This document shows positions 11,873-21,534 of a DNA stretch of 64,000 nucleotides, one piece after another. A program made the translations under genes and the position numbers. How positions within the stretch are numbered: position 1 is the first letter of the stretch; every line of letters begins with the position of its first letter. Where the stretch lies: contig JAETXT010000013.1 in assembly GCA_019188255.1 (NCBI GenBank), positions 310,001 to 374,000 on the forward strand. The letters are read 5' to 3'. Origin of the DNA: Verticillium longisporum. Its lineage: Eukaryota > Ascomycota > Sordariomycetes > Glomerellales > Plectosphaerellaceae. The notes beneath the pieces are model-generated. The model did no database searches. It had not been told where the DNA came from and worked only from the letters and a program-made list of their open reading frames with translations.

Positions 11873-13377
11873 ATGCGATATGATGATTCTGTCTTCGTCT
11901 TGGTCGGCGGTTTGGGTTTTTTGATGAGAACAAGGACACAATCGCGAGACATTGACCACTGGCAGACTTGCACTACATATACATCGCCCGGCGGCGCAGG
12001 GGCATCTTCTTGACATCGCGATCCCTCGATCAACATCATGTTCGATTGGAACACAATCCTTCTCAACACTATCATCGCAAAGTTGTTCCAAATCGTGACG
12101 ACAATGCTGGGCGGCGCAGCCAATGGTCGCCCCAAACGCCTTCCGCATTAGGAACCATTGCGCGCCGGGCTAGGTTCGCTTGGCTCGCCCGATGGTCATC
12201 GTGCATGTCAGCTCTGGCTGGCCTTGGTTGGTGGGCTCAGCCCTAGCAGGAGGATTTTACCCCGTGATCTGGCCCTGAGGTCATGCCGAGGAAGCTTTGC
12301 TTTTGCTTGTCTGCTTGCTTATGTACACGCAGCTGGAACGCGTCTCCCACTTGCAGTTTGAGGGTCTTCGCCGACGAATCCATGTCGCCAACGGTCCCCC
12401 GCATCTGTGGCCAGGCTTGCCAGGTTGATTGCTGCCGCCCAGCTTTGGTGGACTTCCCCTGGAAATCATGCTAGGATGTATGTCGAGTATTGTGCATCAA
12501 GCTCAGAAAGCTTAGGTCATTTGCTGATTGGAATCGGGTGTTTTCAGGCTTCGGTGGTAATCCTTCAACAACAGTTTCATATGATTTCCCGAATCCATTC
12601 CTCATTCACGGTCGACAAGCAAGTCTCTGTGTACTGGAGGGGACCTACATGGCAAGGTGAGGAAGGTCGACTCGCGATTACGAGCCCTACTTGCCGAGTG
12701 CCGAAATCAGACGCGACTGCAGGCTACTTCTACCCACGATATGGCGAGGTTTTAAGCATGCTTGCAAGCTTAAGAACATGAAGCTACACTTATCGTGGAA
12801 ACAAGATCTCCCGATCGTTCCCGTCCCTGACGGCACTGGTGCGGCACTGCAGGTTCCGTTACCCCAAGCGGGCTGCCATGTATGACCCCAGATCACTTGG
12901 CAAATCACATCACGAACCGCAGCATGCGTCGGGAAGATCTTTAGGCATGTACCCCAGATAATCATCCACCAACAGAATGATTCTCCGCCCAAGTATTCGC
13001 TGACACGACGGAAAAGTATCTGTCATATCAGGAAGCAGTGAAATCGACCCCGTGGGGTGCTGTCGTCCCATGATTCTCGGTGTCGATCATGGCCTATCAT
13101 GGCCTTGGTGGATTGTTTCATACCATTTATTAAGGACCTCCCCTACCAGAGCGATCACTGTACATGGCACGCCAATGTCCTATTGGGGGGATTACTTCCT
13201 TGTGTAGCCCACCTTGGGCTGGCTGCCCGCAGTGTATCGGATATAGAGACCAAGAGACTGAAGAGGTACAAAAGGAGGGTCAGTGCCGGGAAGATGGAAC
13301 TGATGAAAGTTGAAACGCAAGCTGCTTGAGCCTTCAACTGTACATATTACGCTTTTGGATCGCCTTCCGCTCTCATC
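11873..13377. other. Intergenic region, promoter of the pectate lyase
   Basis: The region separates the divergent small membrane-protein gene and the pectate lyase. Open frames are short and lack domains or splice continuity. No repeat or RNA gene was recognised. Confidence 0.5.
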
Positions 13378-14650
13378 ATGAAATTTACCGGCCTTGCTTC
13401 GTTCGCCTTATTGGCATCTCTGGTATCGGCGTCGCCGGCGCAGGTCCTCTCAAAGAGGGCATCGGTCCAGGATGCCTGCAACATCGGCTACTGCACACAG
13501 AATGGCGGGTATGTGCGCATCCTCTACTCCTAGCTGCTATGGTGTTGTCTGTCTGTCTGTCTGTCGTGATAGCACTAACATAATGCAGCACCAAGGGTGG
13601 CGCGGGCGGTACAACAACGACCGTCACTACTCTGGCTGCTCTGACAGCAGCCGCCGTCGCCGAGGGTCCCGCCATTATCATCGTCTCCGGCAAGATTACC
13701 GGCGCCGCCAAGGTGCAGGTTGGTTCTGACAAGACTATCATCGGCGCCCGTGGCAGCTGTAAGTGCCCTGCAAGTCCGAACATAGCCGCAGCGCCTGACA
13801 GTAGCAGCTCTCGAGGGCATCGGCCTGACCATTCTGGGAAGGAAGAACGTCATCATTCGCAACATGGCTATTAGCAAGGTCGAAAACGCCTACGGCGACG
13901 CAATTACCATTCAACTGTCCAAGAATGTCTGGGTCGACCACTGCGACCTTTCGGCGACACGCTCCGGCGACAAAGACTTTTACGACGGTCTCACAGATCT
14001 GTCCCACGCTGCTGACTGGGTCACGATTTCGAACACATACTTCCACGACCACGTAAGTTATCTTGACGTCTCTGTTTCATCACGTGCGGCTTGCTAACAC
14101 ACCTTCAAGTCCAAGGGGTCGCTCGTTGGCCACTCCGATAACAACGCCGCAGAGGACAAGGGGACCCTGCACGTAACATATGCCAACAACCACTGGTACA
14201 ACATTCGCAGCCGTGGTCCTCTCCTCCGATTTGGCGTTGCCCACATCTACAAGTATGCGGAAGCCTATGTACGGCTGCCGGTATTAACAAAGGCTAACCA
14301 AGCTTATAGCACTTACTTCGACACCATGGACACAGGCCTGAACTCCCGCATGGGCGCCCAGGCTCTCATCCAGAGCAGCTATTTCGAGAACGTCGGCACC
14401 AAGGCCATCTTCTCCGAATCAAGCAAAGAGATTGGGTAAGCCTCCCAGTTCGGCTCATCTATAACACGTTTCTGACAGTATGCACAGATATGTTGTTGCC
14501 CAGGATGTCGTTCTCACCGGCAAGAGCCAGAACCAGGCCCAGGTCGGCACCTTGACGGCAAGCAGCCCGCCCTACTCGTACAAGCTTGTGGGATCTGCCA
14601 ACGTCAAAGCTGCCGTTGTCGGCGTGGCTGGCCAGACGCTGACCTTCTGA
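13378..14650 (+). CDS. Secreted pectate lyase (polysaccharide lyase family 1)
   Basis: Six exons (13378-13508, 13589-13758, 13805-14052, 14110-14252, 14310-14435, 14488-14650) give 326 residues. Introns are 80, 46, 57, 57 and 52 nt, all GT-AG with CTRAC or CTGAC branch sites. Residues 1-18 are a signal peptide (MKFTGLASFALLASLVSA) and a Lys-Arg (LSKR) at about 26-27 suggests a Kex2-cleaved propeptide. The parallel beta-helix family motifs are present: VWVDHCDL (Ca2+-binding region) and the catalytic Arg region RSRGPLLRFG, with NNHWYN before it. The enzyme cleaves de-esterified homogalacturonan by Ca2+-dependent beta-elimination outside the cell, typical of plant-degrading or pathogenic fungi. 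The gene appears intact. Intron 1 contains a short GTCT repeat. Confidence 0.95.
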
Positions 14651-15121
14651 GCGTGAAATGGGACAAGACAAATGATTCACGAGATATGAGCACTCTTCAG
14701 AGATACAGCCGGACTTGAGGCGGCGCGAACGGCCCGTAGCCTCAAGGCATTAAAGGAATGAAAGATTCGCCCTTAAATTCGATACATTGAAGTGACATGT
14801 ACTTGAATCAGCCAAACTTTACGCAAGCATCATCCTCCTCGGCTGCTCCAGCCAGGATGCCCAGAAGATTCCTGATCGCGATGTGATGCTCTCAATTGAG
14901 AAGGATCCAGTGTCTGAAATACCCCAACGGTTTCGGACATGGTTCAAGGTCCAACTGATGAGATGTATTGAAAATCTGTAGCAGCTGTTGCTATGCTAGG
15001 TCGTTCAAAACTCGTGGCTTTAATGGCCGTTTCAGATGTCCATGGCGGTTCCTTACCATCCTCACACGCCGTCGTCGCTCGAGTATCTTTGGAAACGTCA
15101 GCGTCGCAACCGTACATATCC
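14651..15121. other. Intergenic region after the pectate lyase
   Basis: This should contain the lyase 3' UTR. No further feature was recognised before the decayed regulator on the opposite strand. Confidence 0.5.
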
Positions 15122-16020
15122 TCAGGTCTGGCTTTGTGGCCATTCTGGCGTGGAGCAGCTAGCGAGTGACTTGGACTCTTCGACGGCTTGACTACCCTGC
15201 AGAATGTCTACCATGTCTTCCTCCTCGACAACCATATGAGATAGAATGTGGGCTAGCATGATATGAATCGTACGGACGACGGTATGGATATCTTCTTGCA
15301 AACGGACGAAATAGGGAAAGGTGTCCAGCACTGGCCGGTGACAGCCCCCCCTCGACAGTGAGAGCGGCGGCAAGGGCCTGCTGGCCGCGGAGATTGCCAA
15401 AGAGGAACTTCGCGCGCTCTCGTTTTGCTTCCGTATTCGCCCCACAGGTTGCCTGTCACGGTCGTTCGCCTTTGCGTCACCAAAATGGCAAGTATCTGGT
15501 CCAATGGGGATTGAGACTGTAGGGTCACTGTGAGGCTGAGTTCTGAAATCTTATCGACAACTAGGTGGTCATCGCACAGAACTGTCATGAGGTGGCGTTT
15601 GAAATATTGGAACAGCTCAGAATGGTGGAAGCGATAAAGGACGTCGCTTCTAGGGTGGACAATCAGACTGCAAGGGGCCTACCGCCGGATACTTCGGGAG
15701 CAGAGCTAGCGAGAGGTCTGAATCGCCCCTGGCGAAGGGAGAGACGATGTCTCAGGCGTCCACGAGTTCTTCCCACCGACATCCGCGACGACACAGTAAG
15801 ACGCGGCACTTTCAATCCCCTCATTCGGCGAATGGGCTGATTGTGGATGGCTGGGGGTCAGTGTCGGCCGGGGCTCCTCAGGACGAGACCGGCAGGGCAA
15901 GACCGCCAAGAGTGCGAGGTATGAGCATGGCCGCCCGTTACACACGCAATTTCTGCAACGTGGGAGGCGCTAGTTGCACGTCGAGCGGTGTTGCTTGCGT
16001 TCGGAGCACCCGGACCTCCA
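15122..16020 (-). pseudogene. Decayed Zn(II)2Cys6 transcription factor
   Basis: On the minus strand at 15925-16008 the pattern C-x2-R-x6-C-x6-C-x2-C-x6-C appears (GCSERKQHRSTCN, stop, RLPRCRNCVCNGRPC). This has exact Zn2Cys6 spacing, except that the second Cys is Arg (codon at 15997-15999) and a TAG (15970-15972) sits two codons after the third Cys. The same frame continues as SYLALLAVLP, as in C6-finger proteins, passes two more TAGs (15706-15708 and 15679-15681), then reads SDVLYRFHHSELFQYFKRHL. Around 15420 and 15350 it moves into the other two frames (KFLFGNLRGQQALAAAL, then LDTFPYFVRLQEDIHTVV) and ends at a TGA (15122). Lost ligand, three stops and two frame changes mean it cannot make a working zinc-cluster regulator. 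Which subfamily it came from is not certain; resemblance to UPC2-like C6 proteins is inference. Confidence 0.75.
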
Positions 16021-18506
16021 TTTAGTGAGGTCGCCAATGATATTTGATCGAAGTTATGACAGGCATTCCAGCTTGGAGCCACAACAAGGGGAGAGCACGA
16101 AGTTGCTGTAGATTTGTCGCACATGAAAATCCAAAGACGGTCGCTGGGCGGCGTTTTCATTGGTTTACCAATAATGACCGTCGATATCCAACTATCACGT
16201 CTTCCATATGGCGCCGAGGAGGAAGGCCAATCAAGCCGGCATATTTGCGACGGGTGTTCGAGGGATCATTCGGCGCCATTCTTCTGCACGGCACAATGAG
16301 GGCTTGTGTGCAATGTATGCATCGACAGTAGTGTTCTCATCAATTTCACCTTCTGCAACTGCATTCTGGAGACGGTCGACACCCCGGGACCGTGGTGAAG
16401 TTGAATTGAGTGGCAAATCCATATTTGGGGCACAACCTTCAACCGTTTACATGCGATGGTGACACTAGCCATGATAATGAGTGGAAGCATACAAGACGCC
16501 CAAATCAAGACTTGCTACATACAGAGCTCTTCAGGTCTGTTGCCACCCAGCCTCCCATGATCAAGCTCGCCAAGAATAGCCACAGGTGCGCTTTTCGGCC
16601 TCAGCAACTTACTGAGCGGCAATTATGCCCGTTTACTCCATCCAGAGACATATCCTCTCTTAGAGAAGAAGTCCTTCTAGTCTCAGGGGCTGTCTGGGCA
16701 AGAAGTTAGATCTTGAGTACTCAAATCATGGGCCAGCAGCAATCTGACTTACAGCACGCAATTTGGGTGAGGCCAGCCAGGCTGACGGCGACATTCAGGT
16801 TTTGCAGCCCGATCTGTCTTCTGTCTTGAGCTAGTTGTCGATGCTGTCGAGATCTTTTCTTCAGGTTCGGATCGCTTGTGATATCCTTATGCGCAATGCC
16901 GGCATCACGGCGACGCCGTAGGGTCTCACAAAAGCAGGCTATGGGCTGTAGTTCGGAAGAAATCATATGTATCCCGCGTTATTCACCACTCACTCACCTA
17001 ACCGCGGTCTCGAAAAGAACGGCCCAGGCCCGGCCTAGCAGTTCTCAGCGCGTCATCTCACCCGTGTCCGATGCTCATCGACATGCTGGCAACTCAAATA
17101 TTGGCACTGCCTCTTTGAAGACTACAAGCGAGATTCCAAGCGTCCTGGGCTACAGCAACAGGAGCAAGCTCGCCAGAATTCTCTCCCAAGGCCATCTAGC
17201 CGAGAACCGCCCCGTTCTCATGGTAGTCGCCATCCAACCAGACGTTGCTTTCACGAATCTGACGGAGGGTTCTTCCCGTTGGTTCGCCGGATAGGGAACG
17301 TCGTCAAACTAGTGATACCAGCACCACACCAGTGTAAGGGGTGAGAAACCATCTTCTGGCATCGGTTACAGCAAAGAGGCTAAGGAGTGGAGAGCACTTC
17401 AAGTCACTTGACTGGAGCAGCCTGCTGATCGAGACGATGAGCTTACGGCGAGGCTCCGAGAGTGGACGGGAAACGAGCTGCAGCGGTACGTTTCCGGAGA
17501 AAATGAGTCGTGATCAGAGTTACTTCGCGCTTATATCGGGGGGTAACACGACTCGTGCAGGATTAGGACGGGTATCTCGCTCGCTTAAGTCTCGCCTAAA
17601 CGGGCAGATTTGCTGCTATCAAGTCAAGGTTTGCTCCACTATCACTGGGGAAATACGTGGACTGGCATGGAGGAACCCGGTAGTACGGCTTGGGCCTCCC
17701 AAAGGACTTGGAACCATTTGCTAAGTGCAGGCGGCGTGACGTATCTACATGTCTCTGGCGTTGTTGTGACTGGACCCAGAGATGAGGACAGGCACGATTC
17801 TGCCCAGTCACGCCATTTATGCAAGACAGCGAGAGCCGCGGAACCACGCACTCGTCTTAAGCTCGGGAGAGGCGCTGTCACCCGCGTGCTGCCCCCCTGA
17901 GGCGTTGGTAGGCGGGCGAAACGTGCGGCCACGGAGTGAGGTCCGTCGCCCTAACCAGAGACAGCAAAGCCTAGTTCGCCAGGAACGTCGGGGAATTGAG
18001 AGACATGGGACGATGCCCCAGCATCCACCAATGATCGTAAAGGAACGCGTTTTTTCGATGGTTGAAGAGTGATCCAAATGGCAAGTGACTGTTACCATCG
18101 GCAAGGGAGAGGAGATCGGCACTTACTATATTGGCGCCTCGGCTCTTATCTTCTGGCACCAACCAGCCCAATGACGCTGTATGTCTCAGCTGGCGCCGCT
18201 CAAGCGCTGGAATCCTTGAGGTTTCGGAGCCGAACCGCGCCCATTGAACAGTCACCGAACCTCACCTATGGTGAATGGCGTCATTTACGAAGAAATAGCC
18301 GCGACTCGCGACAGTTCAGGCCTGTGAACGGGAGTCAATTTTGGCACAGCATTCCAAAGCATCACAGGACTCATCTTTGTTTTTCAAAAGGTTGAAATTT
18401 AGTGAAGAATTTGGGAAATACCAGAGAACGCCTCCTATTGTTTTAATTCCCGAAATCCGCGAGTAAAAGCAACCACCGATCCTCCTCAAATCCTTCTATG
18501 ATACAT
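16021..18506. other. Gene-poor, possibly decayed stretch
   Basis: About 2.5 kb holds many short frames on both strands (longest about 138 codons at 16878-17294), but none shows a domain, signal peptide or consistent splice structure. Next to the Zn2Cys6 pseudogene it may contain further unrecognisable gene remains. No transposase, reverse transcriptase or terminal repeats were seen. Confidence 0.4.
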
Positions 18507-19962
18507 TTAAGAGCACCACCATTTAACGCGGACATCTTTCGCTTGACTCAAAATGTCAAAGTCGACCCCGTGCTGCCTCATGACAACAATGACAAGATCA
18601 AACTCGTTCAAAGTCTCAACGTTCCATGATCTATCATCAAGCTTCTGAATCTGAGGAAGCGCACTCTGTGAGACAAGTGGGTCAGCAAACATGACATCGA
18701 GCTCATTACTGTCCTCAACCAGACCCCTGGCTAGTTCTAGACAAGGAATATAGCTGATAACAATCTGGCCGGTCTTGAATCCCATGCCCACAACTAGGAC
18801 GCGGGGTTTGCCGCTGTTCTTTCCCGCGAACTTGCCAATGTTCTCGGTATATGTCTTTGCGATGGCCCGGGGCCTCTTGTTCATCCTCTCGGCGGCGTTC
18901 CTCAGCAGGGGCATCTCGCACCCAGAGAGGAGGTACCAGGGGTTGACAGAGATGCAATGGCCGCCAACGCCCAGGCCTGGCCTGTAGTCCATGTAGCCAA
19001 AGGGCTTGGTGCCCGCAGCGTTGCAGACCTCGTAAGGGTCAATGTCGAGACCGACGCATGCGTCTGCCATCTCGTTGACGTAAGCAATGTTGATCATGCG
19101 CTGGCAGTTCTCGTAGAGCTTGGTCAGCTCGGCGACCTCCGGACGAGAGACTGGGACCAGGGTGTTGAAGACTGGCGCGTAGATGCGGGTGATAGCCGCA
19201 AGCGATCCGGGGCAGATATCGTCCAGGCCCGAGATGACCTTGGGGATGAGGTATGCTGGGGGCTCCGTGCGGCCTGGATCAACACGCTGCGAGGACAGGT
19301 GATTAGCTCGGGTCGGTCAAGGGTCCCCCTTGGTGGTGGTGTGGCAGGAGTGGGCACGGAGAATCTAGACTTACTTCGGGCGACATGCCTGCAAAGCACC
19401 CGCGGGCCTTGGCCAGGGGACCAAGCAGCTCTCGTGTCATTCCAATGGCGACGGAGCTCTCAATGACAATTGTGGCTCCGGGACGAGCGTGCTTGAAGAC
19501 AGTCTGAATGGCATCCTTGAGATAGGAGGCATCGACGGTCTTGTTGGGAAGAAGCAGCGTAGGTACAGAGATGAGGAAATGTGTGGCCTCGGAAAGATCA
19601 GGTCGCTGAGCGCTGAACTTTACTCTCTCATTGGTACGGAACTCGTCTTCTTGTTGAATCTGCTCAATGCGCTTCTCCGAAACGTCGAAGCCAAGCACGT
19701 CCCAGTGACGAGAAAAGTTGCTGACAAGATGTGTGCCAACGTAACCCACGCCGATCACGGCAATCAGGGGGTTTGAATCTTGGGTGATCGGCGTGACGAT
19801 GTCTGGGGTGACGATCTTATGCACATCTTCTTCTTCGGGTGGTGGGGTCAGGGGAAGCACTGTCTCAAGGCAGTCGTATTTTGAGGGTCCTTTCAGGGTA
19901 GCATCGCTTATGTCAAGCAGAGCAAGGTGCTGAGAAGGGGCCGTGTAGATTATGGAAGCCAT
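18507..19962 (-). CDS. Nucleotide-sugar 6-dehydrogenase, WecC/WbpA type (UDP-HexNAc dehydrogenase-like)
   Basis: Two exons on the minus strand (19375-19962 and 18507-19286) flank an 88-nt intron with GTAAGT donor and CAG acceptor; the product is 455 residues. The ATG at 19962 (MASIIYTAP) is chosen over in-frame codons up to 20121 that look like leader. An NAD-binding Rossmann motif GVGYVG lies at 71-76. The SPERVDPGR segment spans the splice, and the catalytic Cys is near residue 307 in PGLGVGGHCISVNPWYL. Enzymes of this family oxidise the C6 hydroxyl of a UDP-sugar to a carboxylate with two NAD+. The GGHCI..PWYL form is that of UDP-ManNAc/UDP-GlcNAc dehydrogenases, while UDP-glucose dehydrogenases have GGSCFPKD; the exact substrate remains inferred. 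It is divergent from the GT2 gene at 21535. Confidence 0.92.
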
Positions 19963-21534
19963 TATGATAGGAGCCGGTAAGGCAGAAGTAGTATGATCTA
20001 AAGTAATCAAAACTGGATGGTGAACGTGATGATGATGGTCTGATCTCAACAAGAAGCTGCAAAGTCTACAGCGGGTGCCCGTCCCTTTTCTAGAGCAACC
20101 CGACTTCCTCACTTTTCTCAAACTCTCCTCATCAGAGCGAGAAACTGCTCAACGTCGATGTTGTCTTCGGCACCGACGATTCCACTTCACGGAGAGCTTC
20201 AAAGCCTCCCAACCGTTTGCGGAAATCGATGAAGCGACGACGGGCAGTATTTCGCTGTCAATGAAGTCCCGACTTGCCATCGCGAGTCTGGATTTTGTCT
20301 GCCAAGAGCCCAAGTCGGCTTCCCGATCTCTCAGAAGTCGAACTTGCGCAGTCGAGCCCACGGACTTCAATGACACCACGTCCGGAAGAGGACTGCTTTC
20401 GGTCGCGCTGAAAAAACTGGACTGTTTAGACTGAATCGAACATACGATGGTGTCTGTAAACACCTGTTGAGTCTCTGGGATCGAGAAGATGAGCCCGAAT
20501 CGGATCTAGTCGATGCAACACAACGATGTCTCCATCACGACTTTCGCCCAGGGGCATAGAAGACGGAGAGACGAACGACTTCCTCATCCGGACACACGTG
20601 GTAGGGCCCGAGGGAAGGTAACGCTAGAAACGCCTCGCCCCCGTTCATGAAGCGAGTCGGAATCCCCAACGACGCAGGTGGCGCTACCGCTGTTAACCTA
20701 GACCCATCACGTTGAGGTGAGACTATGTCTCGAATCCACAGCCCGCATTGGCCGCTGTTCTGTCGCTCGGCTACAATGGTTAGTCTTGGCCACCACGTTC
20801 TTCAACAGACGCTAGTCAAACCACATGGGCGTCAACGAACTCAGCCAATTACTGTTCCTGGGTCCCATCATCTCCACGGACCTTTTCGGTCTCGACCTGG
20901 CTCGAGGCCTTCCCAGAACGGATTTCGGCACCGTGGTTCTCGACCGCGACGGCAGATACTGGCAGACTGTATCACCTCCGCAACACGTGGGAAAGCTGCG
21001 AACGGTATGCCAAGCCTGGTAGCCACGCCGCTGCAATGCTTGACGTCGGTTGCGCGGTCAATCTCCCGCGTGTCTGGGCCTTTTTCCCTGTCGATCGCTA
21101 GCGGTCCGGCCGCTCGCTGGTCGCGGGGTCTTGCAGTCGTACGGCATGCCTGGTCGTTGGGTCTCTATTGACTTTACGGACCTTCCGGGGCTTGAGCTTG
21201 GCCTGGCAACCGTTCTACTGCGGTAAGTGTATGAATAGGCTCGTCTGGATGTTCCCGCGATGTCTGCAAACAGACGTCGTAGCGCGAGGGTCCAACTTCG
21301 CTACCTCATCCTCTTTTTTCGCCACGTCGCATCTCGATGTCGGTATTTTTCTGTTGAGGAAAAAAGTCTTTCTGGACAGTCCTCTGCACAGTTGGCTCTT
21401 TATCTTCCCCTTCCCTGGACAAGCACAAGACCCCTGGAGAACTCTCACCCAAGCGTCGTCCCTCCATCACCTCTTCCTTCAAGTCTGTTTTCCACCCCTG
21501 TACACGACCGGGTGATCATCCAACCGACTTAATC
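19963..21534. other. Shared divergent promoter region of dehydrogenase and GT2
   Basis: This 1.57-kb region lies between two start codons facing away from each other, so it should carry both promoters and 5' leaders. The stretch just before the GT2 start is pyrimidine-rich. Open frames at 20149-20463 (minus) and 20725-21171 (plus) have no recognisable domain and are not called. Confidence 0.55.

Noticed and set aside
11318..12013. 231-codon plus-strand frame
   Set aside because: Antisense to the small membrane-protein gene, whose signal peptide, helix and codon pattern are convincing on the minus strand.
16878..17294. 138-codon plus-strand frame in the gene-poor stretch
   Set aside because: No family resemblance and a competing minus-strand frame; treated as noncoding or decayed.
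20149..20463. 104-codon minus-strand frame upstream of the dehydrogenase
   Set aside because: No domain; overlaps an equally long plus-strand frame; most likely leader or promoter.
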